Positions 1 to 7,902 of a stretch of 64,000 bases of DNA are shown here, one piece after another; the first letter of the stretch is position 1, and every line of letters starts with the position of its first letter. The notes under the pieces are model-generated. The model made no database searches. It worked only from the letters and a program-made list of their open reading frames with translations, and was not told the origin of the DNA. Origin of the DNA: Niallia circulans NBRC 13626 (lineage in GTDB: Bacteria > Bacillota > Bacilli > Bacillales > Cytobacillaceae); assembly GCF_001591585.1 (NCBI RefSeq), contig NZ_BCVE01000003.1:186001-250000 (forward strand), read 5' to 3'. The position numbers and the translations under genes were made by a program.

Positions 1-71
1 AAAATCTAATTAGTAAGTATTATGGCTTTTGTGACTATTCGTTTTTTTGATGAATATCTTTTTTAAACGAA

Positions 72-100
72 TTGACTAAATTAATTTAGAAAATTTAGAT
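72..100 (+). promoter_or_regulatory. Weak promoter candidate for the flavoprotein gene
   Basis: TTGACT at 72-77 is followed after 17 bases by TTAGAT at 95-100. The -35 is good, the -10 is poor. It is the only sigmaA-like pair seen upstream of the first gene. Confidence 0.3.
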
Positions 101-202
101 ATTTTATCCATACAATATGCAAAAGAACATGTTAATATATTGGCATGGTATATCGATGTAAGGAGTTCTTACATCAAATGTGAAAGGGGGATGGCATTCA
201 AT

Positions 203-1642
203 ATGAGCTTAGAGGACTTAAATAATCGAGTACAAACAGATCTAGCTTATCTTAATTACGGAGGACAAAACTGGGTTCGTCCAAAAATTCATGCGGAAGG
301 ACATGTTTTCGATGTGGTCATCGTTGGTGGAGGTCAATCAGGATTAGGGATTGCATTTGGTCTTTTACGCGAAAGAGTATCAAATATTCTTGTTATCGAT
401 GAAAATAAAGAAGGACTTGAAGGACCATGGGAAACCTATGCTCGTATGGTCACCTTACGCACTCCTAAACATTTAACTTCCATCGACCTTGGTATCCCTT
501 CACTAACCTTTCGTTCCTGGTGGGAGGCACAATTTGGTAGAGAAGGATGGGAAAAAGTCGACAAAATCCCTCGTGGAGAATGGATGAATTACCTTAGATG
601 GTATCGTGACATTCTGCAATTACCTGTTCAAAACGAAGTGAAATTGACTTTAATTGAACCCATAGAAAAAGGGATACACCGACTCCATATTAAAAGAAAG
701 AGAACCGTTTCATCCTCCTTACTCGCTCGAAAGGTAATTCTAGCAACCGGCATCCAAGGGGGAGGAGAATGGCATGTCCCAGCCATGATATCCGATAATC
801 TCCCTTCTTCTTTATATACTCATACTTCTGCATCCATCGACTTCCCTTCCTTCAGAGGAAAAAGGGTTGCCATTTTAGGTGGGGGTGCATCTGCATTTGA
901 TAATGCTAACTTCGCTTTATCACAAGGGGTAGCCGAAGCCCATGTATATGTCCGCCGTCATAAAATGCAGCGCATTAATCCGATTAGGCAGATGGAAGTA
1001 TCCGGTATGATTGAACATTTTCCCGCCTTAGCAGATGATGATAAATACGCTAGTATTGCCCATTTTTTCCAGCATAACCAGCCACCAACAAATGATACTT
1101 TTAATCGAGCGTCTTCCTGGCCCGGTTTTCATTTGCATCTCGGTTCTCCTTGGCTGAAAGTAGCCAAAAAAGGAGAACAAGCAGAAGTAACTACACCAAA
1201 GGGAACCTTTTTATTTGATTACTTAATCATTAGCACAGGTTTATTAACAGATCCACGATTGCGTCCAGAACTACGTTTAATCGAAAAGCATATTGCCCGT
1301 TGGAAAGATCGTTATAAAGCCCCGGAAGAAATAGCATCTCCTATGCTTGATGCACATCCTTATTTAAGTCATGGCTTTTCTTTCATTAGCCGTGACACAG
1401 AAGGAGAAGCATTACTTCACGGTATATACTCGTTTAATTATGCTGCCCTCATTAGCTGTGGTTTATCTGCTTCAGCATTATCTGGCATGAGATATGGCAT
1501 TCCCCGTATTGTAACAGCTGTTACGAATGAACTATTTCTGGATGATAAAGACATGAATTTAAAAGACTTTTTTGAATACGATACAGAAGAATTCACTGGA
1601 GAATGGCCTGTGAATCAAAAGGATCCCTCCAAAGTTATTTAA
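203..1642 (+). CDS. FAD/NAD(P)-binding flavoprotein (monooxygenase-like oxidoreductase)
   Basis: A probable FAD-dependent oxidoreductase of the flavin monooxygenase / SidA-like fold group. The substrate is unknown. A GGGQSG dinucleotide-binding motif lies about 40 residues in (FAD site), and a second Rossmann motif, ILGGGASAFD, lies mid-protein (NAD(P)H site); this is the two-nucleotide layout of flavin-containing monooxygenases. An open frame extends upstream to a TTG at 140 without a ribosome site. AAAGGGGG directly before 191 puts the plausible starts at 191 or 203. I chose 203 (MSLEDL) because the spacing from 191 is too short. It stands alone, with its own terminator and katE behind it. 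No siderophore or biosynthetic neighbour helps assign a substrate. Confidence 0.75.
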   Translation: MSLEDLNNRVQTDLAYLNYGGQNWVRPKIHAEGHVFDVVIVGGGQSGLGIAFGLLRERVSNILVIDENKEGLEGPWETYARMVTLRTPKHLTSIDLGIPSLTFRSWWEAQFGREGWEKVDKIPRGEWMNYLRWYRDILQLPVQNEVKLTLIEPIEKGIHRLHIKRKRTVSSSLLARKVILATGIQGGGEWHVPAMISDNLPSSLYTHTSASIDFPSFRGKRVAILGGGASAFDNANFALSQGVAEAHVYVRRHKMQRINPIRQMEVSGMIEHFPALADDDKYASIAHFFQHNQPPTNDTFNRASSWPGFHLHLGSPWLKVAKKGEQAEVTTPKGTFLFDYLIISTGLLTDPRLRPELRLIEKHIARWKDRYKAPEEIASPMLDAHPYLSHGFSFISRDTEGEALLHGIYSFNYAALISCGLSASALSGMRYGIPRIVTAVTNELFLDDKDMNLKDFFEYDTEEFTGEWPVNQKDPSKVI

Positions 1643-1643
1643 T

Positions 1644-1686
1644 AACAAGCTAAGACTCTTTTATGCAGTCTTAGCTTGTTTATTTT
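1644..1686 (+). terminator. Rho-independent terminator after the flavoprotein gene
   Basis: A perfect 14-bp stem (1644-1657 with 1667-1680) and a 9-base loop, followed by a T-rich stretch. It starts two bases after the stop codon and separates the gene from katE. Confidence 0.9.
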
Positions 1687-1691
1687 GTCGT

Positions 1692-1716
1692 GTTTTAAAT
1701 ACAGGATGCTGGGTAT
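1692..1716 (+). promoter_or_regulatory. SigB-type promoter of katE
   Basis: GTTTTA at 1692-1697, 13 bases, then GGGTAT at 1711-1716. This matches the sigmaB consensus GTTTAA-N13/14-GGGTAT closely, and katE is a classical general-stress gene in B. subtilis. The predicted start leaves an untranslated leader of about 50 bases. Confidence 0.75.
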
Positions 1717-1771
1717 TAATTAAAAATAACGGATTATAACTGATACATACTATCATTTAGGGGGTATTGAA

Positions 1772-3778
1772 ATGGTAAATAAAAAAATGGACCAATTAAA
1801 AAAATACACCATTAATAATGATCAAAACGCGGGATTAACGACCAATCAAGGCTTAAAAATGGCAGAAGATGAATTCTCCTTAAAAGCAGGATTAAGAGGA
1901 CCTACTTTAATGGAGGACTTTCACTTTCGGGAAAAAATGACTCATTTTGACCATGAAAGAATTCCTGAGCGCATTGTTCATGCCCGAGGAGTTGGTGCAC
2001 ATGGCGTCTTTCAATTATATGAATCCCTTGAAGCCTATACGAAAGCTGACTTCTTAAACGATCCAAATAAAACAACACCTGTATTCGTTCGTTTTTCTAC
2101 TGTCCAAGGATCTAGAGGTTCTAGTGATACTGTTCGCGATGTACGAGGATTTGCCGTTAAATTTTATACAGATGAAGGTAATTATGATTTAGTTGGCAAT
2201 AACATTCCCGTCTTCTTCATTCAAGATGCCATTAAATTTCCTGATTTTGTGCATGCTGTAAAACCTGAGCCACATAATGAAATTCCACAAGGAGCAAGTG
2301 CACATGACACATTTTGGGACTTCATTGGTCAAAATCATGAATCAGCCCATATGGTAATGTGGGCAATGAGCGATCGTGCTATCCCGCGCAGCCTCCGCAT
2401 GATGGAAGGTTTCGGAGTCCATACCTTCCGCCTTATAAATAAAGAGGGGCAAGCCCATTTTGTTAAGTTTCATTGGAAACCAAAGCTTGGAATTCATTCA
2501 CAGGTTTGGGATGAAGCACAAAAGGCTGCTGGAAAAAACCCCGATTTCCACCGTCAGGACTTATACGAGGCGATTGAGAAGGGCGACTATCCTGAATGGG
2601 AGCTCGGTCTGCAACTTATTCCTGAAGAAGACGAATTTGCCTTTGATTTCGATATATTAGATCCTACAAAAATATGGCCGGAAGAGGAGGTTCCTGTTAA
2701 AATTGTAGGAAAGTTAACCTTAAATCGTAATGTCGATAATTTCTTTGCGGAAACTGAACAAGTTGCTTTCCATCCTGGGCATGTTGTTCCTGGAATCGAT
2801 TTTTCTAATGATCCATTATTACAGGGACGTCTATTCTCTTATACAGATACGCAATTATCTAGACTTGGCGGACCCAATTTCCACCAAATTCCGATTAACC
2901 AACCAGTTTGTCCTTTTCACAATAACCAACGGGATGGTATGCATCAAATGACCATTCACCATGGACAAACAAGCTATCATAAGAATGCATTGAATAATAA
3001 TCAGCCGGAACCAGTACCTGTTGAGCAAGGCGGTTATGAGCATTACCAAGAAAAGGTAGATGGTAGAAAGGTTAGAGGTCGCAGTGATAGTTTCCTTGAT
3101 TTCTATTCACAAGCTAAACTTTTTTATAATAGCTTAGCACCATTTGAACAACAACATATAAAAGATGCTTTTAGCTTTGAACTTGGAAAGTGTAAATCAG
3201 AAGCGGTGAAAAACAATGCGGTCGCTCTCCTTAATCGAATTGACCGCAGTATTGCTGAAGAAGTGGCAAAAAACATTGGAGCAGTATTACCTCAAGAAAA
3301 CCTAGAAGTAAAGTCAGTGAAAAAATCTCCAGCCTTAAGCATGGCAAATACCATAAAGAAACCTGACACTCGTTGTGTAGCGATTCTTTTAAATGGAGAG
3401 CCGGACAGCGCCCAATTACTTCAATGGGTTCAGGCTTTAGCAGCGAATAAAGTGAATTTCAGCATCGTGGATAAACATCTGCGTACGATAGACGGAGAAT
3501 TAAAAGTAACGGACACATACGATACTGCTGATGCAAGCCTATTTGATGCTGCACTACTTATTAGCACCAGTACGAAGCTGGAAACGAAAGCTATTGAATT
3601 TATCGAAATGACTTTTAATCATTATAAACCTTTAGGTATTTCCATTAATGATTATGCAGCATTAGAAAAAAGCCGCATAACAATAAATGAACCAGGGATA
3701 TTCGATCTTGCTAAAAATACGATTAATGATTTTATTACAGGTATAGCGGAAGCTCGATTCTGGAATAGAACAGTATAA
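1772..3778 (+). CDS. katE: Large-subunit catalase HPII-type
   Basis: A haem catalase decomposing hydrogen peroxide, of the long clade-2 (HPII) type: 668 residues against about 480-500 for small catalases. The distal haem histidine lies in RGVGAHGVF (H78), the catalytic asparagine region in [10 protein letters not shown], and the proximal haem tyrosine in [14 protein letters not shown] (Y357). Beyond residue about 510 is a flavodoxin/DJ-1-like C-terminal domain, typical of HPII. There is no signal peptide, so it is cytoplasmic. GGGGG seven bases before the ATG supports the start. The SigB-type promoter upstream suggests stationary-phase and stress induction, fitting the RsbKMY-like module 6 kb downstream. 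A terminator follows directly. Confidence 0.96.
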   Translation: MVNKKMDQLKKYTINNDQNAGLTTNQGLKMAEDEFSLKAGLRGPTLMEDFHFREKMTHFDHERIPERIVHARGVGAHGVFQLYESLEAYTKADFLNDPNKTTPVFVRFSTVQGSRGSSDTVRDVRGFAVKFYTDEGNYDLVGNNIPVFFIQDAIKFPDFVHAVKPEPHNEIPQGASAHDTFWDFIGQNHESAHMVMWAMSDRAIPRSLRMMEGFGVHTFRLINKEGQAHFVKFHWKPKLGIHSQVWDEAQKAAGKNPDFHRQDLYEAIEKGDYPEWELGLQLIPEEDEFAFDFDILDPTKIWPEEEVPVKIVGKLTLNRNVDNFFAETEQVAFHPGHVVPGIDFSNDPLLQGRLFSYTDTQLSRLGGPNFHQIPINQPVCPFHNNQRDGMHQMTIHHGQTSYHKNALNNNQPEPVPVEQGGYEHYQEKVDGRKVRGRSDSFLDFYSQAKLFYNSLAPFEQQHIKDAFSFELGKCKSEAVKNNAVALLNRIDRSIAEEVAKNIGAVLPQENLEVKSVKKSPALSMANTIKKPDTRCVAILLNGEPDSAQLLQWVQALAANKVNFSIVDKHLRTIDGELKVTDTYDTADASLFDAALLISTSTKLETKAIEFIEMTFNHYKPLGISINDYAALEKSRITINEPGIFDLAKNTINDFITGIAEARFWNRTV

Positions 3779-3784
3779 TATAAT

Positions 3785-3828
3785 AAAAGAATGCTTATGT
3801 CTTGAAGGCATAAGCATTCTTTTGTTCC
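3785..3828 (+). terminator. Rho-independent terminator of katE
   Basis: A perfect 15-bp stem (3785-3799 with 3809-3823), a 9-base loop and a short T tract. It lies between katE and the converging truncated oxidoreductase, whose 3' part may have been deleted up to this hairpin. Confidence 0.9.
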
Positions 3829-3870
3829 CTGCGCTCTCCATGTTGCAAACCGTCCCTTCTTTCTTCATTC

Positions 3871-4092
3871 CTACAAATTGAAATACGTTTTTTTCATGAG
3901 ATTCTTTTGCATATGGCGTCTTTTATTCTTTTCATCAAAATATAAGATAGGATTAAAATTTTCTTCATATAAATCTAAAAGCTGTATATCTTTTATAAAG
4001 CCGTTTTCCCTGCATCCTTCTAACACATTTTTCAATAGGGCACCATTTAAGCTTTCCTTGCTTGGATGTGTAAAGATAATCAATACGTTCAT
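3871..4092 (-). pseudogene. Truncated NAD(P)H oxidoreductase (flavodoxin-like fold), N-terminal fragment
   Basis: The 73 residues begin MNVLIIFTHPSKESLN, the phosphate/flavin-binding start of the NAD(P)H:quinone oxidoreductase / KefG / YwrO family (usually about 170-200 residues). They continue through the QLLDLYEENFNPIL segment, then run out after HMQKNLMKK, just where the family's next helix and the GRPPA active-site loop should follow. About two thirds of the protein is missing and the remaining frame ends near the katE terminator. It diverges from a MarR regulator remnant, the usual arrangement for a regulator and its target. A functional product is unlikely. Confidence 0.8.
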
Positions 4093-4109
4093 AAAAACCC
4101 TCCCATATG

Positions 4110-4139
4110 GTTATCAATTGATAATTGTTATTTGATAAC
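4110..4139. promoter_or_regulatory. Probable MarR operator between two divergent remnants
   Basis: A perfect 8-bp inverted repeat, GTTATCAA (4110-4117) and TTGATAAC (4132-4139), with a nested ATCAATTGAT palindrome. It sits in the 80-bp divergent space where an autoregulating MarR protein would bind. It is intact although both flanking genes are broken. Confidence 0.55.
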
Positions 4140-4172
4140 TTCTGTGCTATTTTACCTTTGAGGTGATTCATT

Positions 4173-4651
4173 TTGAACGAAGAGCCATTTTTTCAACAGT
4201 TTATAACATTTACTGCTTCTGTTTATCAACTAAAGCATGCGTTAACCAATGATTTAAGACCAAATGATTTAACTCCCATTCAGAATAGTATTCTTAATAT
4301 GTTTCCATTAATCAGCCGTTATCCAAAGTGAAATCAGCGACTGTCTGCAAATATCACTACTGAATACAAGCCGAGATTTGAAAAAATTAACGGAGAAAAA
4401 TCTAATTAAGAAATTTACAGATGAAAAAATCGCAGAAAATAATTTATGTCACTTTCAGATGAGGGAAAAAGGGTAATGAATCACGTTTTTCTTAAAATGG
4501 AAATAAATTAAAGAAACGAATAGGCCACCTTTCTGCTGAAGAATTAGAGGAAATAAATACTGCGATGGCATTTTTACAAAGCAAGATGTTTTTTAATAAA
4601 TATACAGAGGTGAATAATCATGTACCAGCCCTCCTCCTTTCTACCACCTAA
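4173..4651 (+). pseudogene. MarR-family regulator, multiply frameshifted
   Basis: GAGGTG precedes a TTG start at 4173, giving a normal MarR N-terminus (helices ending LTPIQNSILNMFP) for about 52 codons until a stop. Recognisable MarR segments then appear in other frames: the recognition-helix region EISDCLQISLLNTSRDLKKL, a wing-like piece around LSDEGKRVM and a C-terminal helix HLSAEELEEI. At least three or four frame changes are needed to join them. The decayed 3' end overlaps the start of the SIMPL gene by about 30 bases. It probably once controlled the divergent oxidoreductase. Confidence 0.8.
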
Positions 4652-5270
4652 AAGAAGTTTAACGGTATATGGAAATAGCACATTGTCGCTGGAACCAAAT
4701 ATTTGTAAAATAACGCTTGGTATTAATACAGAATCGAAAAATGTAACAACTGCCCAACAAGAAAATGCCCGTCTACATCAACAAGTCATTACAGCCATTT
4801 TGGGTTTAGGCATCCCCTCCTCCAATATCCAAACAATAGACTATACTATTTTTCCGCAATATGACTTTGTGGAAAATAAACAAGTATTCAAAAGTTATAA
4901 AGTAACCCATCTGCTATCTATTCTTGTCGAAACCATTCAGCTTGCAGGTAAGGTTATTGATACAGCTGTACAAAATGGCGCTAATCAAGTCATGAGTATT
5001 CACTTTGATGTCAGCAGTCGTTCCGAACATTACGAACGAGCGCTTCAAGGGGCCATTAAAGATGCTTTGTCAAAGGCAAGGGCCATTGCTGAAACTCTGC
5101 GTATAACCATCGATCCTATCCCAGTAAAGGTTATAGAAATCCCATCTGGTTCTAGTATTCCTATGCCTTTAGCAAAGATGTCGTTTGCGGAGGTTGGAGG
5201 AGTGTCTACTAATCTTGAACCCGGACAGCTGACAATTGATGCGAAGGTGGAAGTCAAATTTTCTTACTAA
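4620..5270 (+). CDS. SIMPL-domain (DUF541) protein
   Basis: A 216-residue protein of the SIMPL/DUF541 (BP26/OMP28) family, best known as periplasmic or secreted oligomeric proteins of unclear function. The family features visible are the opening strand LTVYGNSTLSLEPN, the QQENARLHQQVITAI helix, and the KDALSKARAIAETL helix before the closing strands. Unlike most members it has no signal peptide or lipobox: it starts MYQPSSFLPPKR and is probably cytoplasmic. GAGGTG nine bases ahead fixes the start. Its ribosome site lies in the 3' remnant of the MarR pseudogene, so the two were probably one transcript. A terminator follows. Confidence 0.85.
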   Translation: MYQPSSFLPPKRSLTVYGNSTLSLEPNICKITLGINTESKNVTTAQQENARLHQQVITAILGLGIPSSNIQTIDYTIFPQYDFVENKQVFKSYKVTHLLSILVETIQLAGKVIDTAVQNGANQVMSIHFDVSSRSEHYERALQGAIKDALSKARAIAETLRITIDPIPVKVIEIPSGSSIPMPLAKMSFAEVGGVSTNLEPGQLTIDAKVEVKFSY

Positions 5271-5335
5271 GCCCTTTTATTCCTCCAAAATTAGCTATGC
5301 TGAATTCCCGTTGAAAAATCAGATCCCATCACTTT

Positions 5336-5371
5336 AAAATGCCTTCTATTTTCTAATAAAAGGCATTTTTG
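5336..5371 (+). terminator. Terminator after the SIMPL gene
   Basis: A 10-bp stem AAAATGCCTT/AAGGCATTTT (5336-5345 with 5360-5369) followed by T residues. Confidence 0.8.
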
Positions 5372-5448
5372 CGTCCCACTCCTTTATGTAATAATCCTCT
5401 TCAAAATGATAACGTTTTAATAAAATTTTCCCATTCCATGAAAAATCT

Positions 5449-5477
5449 TTGACATCCTGATCAAAATAATGTAAAGT
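5449..5477 (+). promoter_or_regulatory. SigmaA-type promoter of guaC
   Basis: A consensus TTGACA (5449-5454), a 17-base spacer and TAAAGT (5472-5477). Transcription should begin near 5484, just before the inverted repeat that follows. Confidence 0.65.
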
Positions 5478-5485
5478 ACCTAATG

Positions 5486-5522
5486 GTCGAACATTTCTTA
5501 AATAATTCGACCCTAATATTCG
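5486..5522. promoter_or_regulatory. Inverted repeats at the guaC start site (possible PurR-type operator)
   Basis: GTCGAA (5486-5491) is mirrored by TTCGAC (5506-5511). A second pairing joins CGAACATT (5488-5495) with AATATTCG (5515-5522). CGAAC/GTTCG half sites facing each other recall the Bacillus PurBox pair, but the 19-base spacing is longer than the usual 16-17. The location just after the promoter fits repression of a purine gene. Confidence 0.45.
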
Positions 5523-5540
5523 TATTTAGGAGTGTATTTA

Positions 5541-6524
5541 ATGGATAACGTGTTTGATTACGAAGATATACAATTAATTCCCGCTAAATGTATTGTGGAT
5601 AGTCGTTCAGAATGTGATACAACCGTTACACTAGGCGGTCACACTTTTAAACTTCCCGTGGTTCCTGCCAATATGCAAACTATCATTGACGAAAAAATCG
5701 CTGTATACTTAGCTGAAAATGGCTATTTCTATATTATGCACCGTTTCCAGCCAGAAATGCGCAAAGCTTTTATCCGTGATATGCAATCCCGTGAGTTAAT
5801 TGCTTCTATCAGCGTTGGGGTAAAAACGGAAGAGTATGACTTTATATTACAATTAGCAGATGAAAACTTGGTTCCTGAATTTATTACAATCGATATTGCT
5901 CATGGTCATTCTAACGCAGTCATTGCCATGATTAAACACATCAAAAAGCACTTGCCTAATAGCTTTGTTATTGCTGGTAACGTGGGAACTCCTGAGGCAG
6001 TAAGAGAGCTTGAACATGCTGGTGCAGATGCAACGAAAGTAGGTATCGGACCTGGTAAAGTTTGTATCACCAAAATTAAAACAGGTTTTGGAACAGGCGG
6101 CTGGCAGTTAGCTGCATTGCGTTGGTGTGCAAAAGCCGCAAGCAAACCTATTATTGCAGACGGCGGTATCCGCACACATGGGGATATTGCAAAATCCGTT
6201 CGCTTTGGGGCAACAATGGTTATGATCGGCTCTCTTTTTGCTGGACATGAAGAATCTCCAGGAGAAACCATTGAAAAAGATGGAAAGCTTTATAAAGAGT
6301 ATTTCGGTTCTGCTTCTGAGTTTCAAAAGGGCGAAAAGAAAAACGTGGAAGGAAAAAAAATGTATGTAGAGCATAAAGGTCACTTACAAGATACGTTAAC
6401 AGAAATGGAACAAGATCTTCAATCCTCTATCTCTTATGCTGGTGGAAACAAATTAGATGCCATTCGCAATGTAGATTATGTTATCGTGAAAAACTCTATT
6501 TTTAATGGAGATAAAGTGTATTAA
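5541..6524 (+). CDS. guaC: GMP reductase
   Basis: Converts GMP to IMP with NADPH, releasing ammonia, in the cytoplasmic purine interconversion pathway. It has 327 residues, the normal length for the Bacillus short-form GMP reductase (YumD/GuaC2 type), with no CBS domains (which argues against IMP dehydrogenase). The catalytic loop reads [15 protein letters not shown] with the nucleophilic cysteine at about residue 175, followed by the phosphate-binding [10 protein letters not shown] segment. The start is ATG 5541, eight bases after AGGAG; an in-frame GTG at 5532 sits inside the ribosome site. It stands alone with its own promoter, possible operator and an exceptional terminator. Confidence 0.95.
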   Translation: MDNVFDYEDIQLIPAKCIVDSRSECDTTVTLGGHTFKLPVVPANMQTIIDEKIAVYLAENGYFYIMHRFQPEMRKAFIRDMQSRELIASISVGVKTEEYDFILQLADENLVPEFITIDIAHGHSNAVIAMIKHIKKHLPNSFVIAGNVGTPEAVRELEHAGADATKVGIGPGKVCITKIKTGFGTGGWQLAALRWCAKAASKPIIADGGIRTHGDIAKSVRFGATMVMIGSLFAGHEESPGETIEKDGKLYKEYFGSASEFQKGEKKNVEGKKMYVEHKGHLQDTLTEMEQDLQSSISYAGGNKLDAIRNVDYVIVKNSIFNGDKVY

Positions 6525-6544
6525 ATAAAATAGCACATATTAGT

Positions 6545-6608
6545 AACCCCACCCCTTATACGAAAATTTATGCTAGCATAAATTTTCGTATAAGGGGTGG
6601 GGTTTTTT
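6545..6608 (+). terminator. Exceptionally long perfect-palindrome terminator of guaC
   Basis: Positions 6545-6574 are the exact reverse complement of 6575-6604: 30-bp arms with no spacer and no mismatch, followed by a T6 tract (6603-6608). The outer part is C/G-rich (AACCCCACCCC arm), the inner part AT-rich. Normal terminators in this window have 8-15-bp stems. Confidence 0.85.
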
Positions 6609-6848
6609 GATTAAACACGAAATGGAAGGGAGCGAATGACCACTCTACTTATTTCCTTACTAGCTTAAAGAATGTTCGTCTTTCTCCATTCTATACTTTA
6701 TTTTGTGCCAATCTCTTTGATTTTACTAAAACAGCCAATTAGGAGAGTGACATAGGTTAAAATCCCAGTTATAATATAACTAACTTCTAGATTAATCCTC
6801 TTGGATCCCCAAAAATAAAATAGAAAAAGAAAGGTTGATTGTACTTTT

Positions 6849-7691
6849 ATGAAGAACTTTTCCTTCCACACAAACCACCGTGAACGAGAAAAATCCCCAG
6901 AAACAAGAATTAAACTGATTCCTCTTACCGGCACCCAAAGCAGAAGTGAAATACTAAAGAAAATAGAAATCAGCTCTCAATTTAATATGCGTTATCGAGG
7001 ACTATATGAATATTATGGAGATGATTTAATAGCATATAAAAAGGAAAATCCTGCTGATTATTTCCGCAATGAATTTCTGCGAACATTCTCCAGTTATCTC
7101 ACTGACTATCTAGAAGATAACATGCCGGCATCTTGGCATAAATGCAAGAAATCTTTTATCGAGTTACTCCTCCTTATTCACCTGCCTAATGCTTTAAAAA
7201 TTTCCCAGGAACGTAATAGTATGCAGCACTTTATATCTGAATTTAAAAAGTTTTCCATATGGCTGGATCACAGAGAAAAAACGACGTGGACAAAAATGTC
7301 AGCTTCTTATGGACAGACATTCCATGAACTACAGTTATGTGAAGATTTGTTAAATAGATTATATCTACAAATGTATCCACAATTTTTTGCATCAGATTGG
7401 GATTATCAAAAAGATTTATCAAGAGTTAGGCAGCTCTTAGAGGAATGCACAGAGGTGGAGGATAATTTCTTTCAAATAAGCACTATTGATAGAAACACCG
7501 TTTATTTTTCCAATCTTCATACAAAGAAACAATTTCAGGTAAATAATTTTCCGATTGAGGAGCAATTTCTTGGGCTGATTCTTCATGGTTCCATCGGCCG
7601 CTTAGAAGGCCATTCATCGTGGTCTCTGCTTCTTACAGCAGGAGTGTATCCAAAGCGAGCAAAAAGATATTTAACTTTAAGAGAAAATTAA
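6849..7691 (+). CDS. Hypothetical protein
   Basis: A 280-residue protein I do not recognise. It is mostly helical and charged, has no signal peptide or membrane segment, and carries several Trp/His-rich stretches (ASWHKC, WLDHREKTTW). The C-terminal third (from about residue 195) looks strand-rich, with FFQISTIDRNTVYFSNL. The open frame is continuous, codon use resembles the neighbours, and a terminator follows, so it is probably real. The ribosome site is poor (AAAGG 14 bases before the ATG); translation could start further in. The ~320-base gap upstream otherwise holds only the guaC terminator tail and AT-rich sequence. Confidence 0.6.
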   Translation: MKNFSFHTNHREREKSPETRIKLIPLTGTQSRSEILKKIEISSQFNMRYRGLYEYYGDDLIAYKKENPADYFRNEFLRTFSSYLTDYLEDNMPASWHKCKKSFIELLLLIHLPNALKISQERNSMQHFISEFKKFSIWLDHREKTTWTKMSASYGQTFHELQLCEDLLNRLYLQMYPQFFASDWDYQKDLSRVRQLLEECTEVEDNFFQISTIDRNTVYFSNLHTKKQFQVNNFPIEEQFLGLILHGSIGRLEGHSSWSLLLTAGVYPKRAKRYLTLREN

Positions 7692-7701
7692 GATAAACAA
7701 T

Positions 7702-7746
7702 AAAAACATCGAGGCAAAAAAATACATATGCTTCGATGTTTTTTTG
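7702..7746 (+). terminator. Terminator after the hypothetical gene
   Basis: An 11-bp stem AAAAACATCGA/TCGATGTTTTT (7702-7712 with 7733-7743) running into a T tract. Confidence 0.85.
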
Positions 7747-7807
7747 TTTATCCATTAATTCTTCTCTTTATATAGGACGTATAATTATTATTATCTAATA
7801 AATAACG

Positions 7808-7825
7808 GTATAATTATAATTATAC
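7808..7825. promoter_or_regulatory. 18-bp perfect palindrome upstream of the rsbY-like gene
   Basis: GTATAATTATAATTATAC is self-complementary. A partial copy of it (GTATAATTATTA) lies 30-40 bases upstream. It may be an operator or simply overlapping -10-like elements. No clear SigB box is visible in front of this gene. Confidence 0.35.
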
Positions 7826-7902
7826 ATAATTGAGGGTTGTTAATTAAATAAGATATACATAAGTTTTCTTATCATCATAATAGACAAGGAGTTATAAGAA
7901 TT

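Noticed and set aside
2460-3049. Several open frames inside katE on both strands
   Set aside because: Shadows of a well-supported catalase gene; none has a ribosome site.
6698-6934. Minus-strand frame of 78 codons ending in hydrophobic sequence, possibly a small membrane protein
   Set aside because: It overlaps the start of the plus-strand hypothetical gene, has no ribosome site or natural start and no terminator after it.
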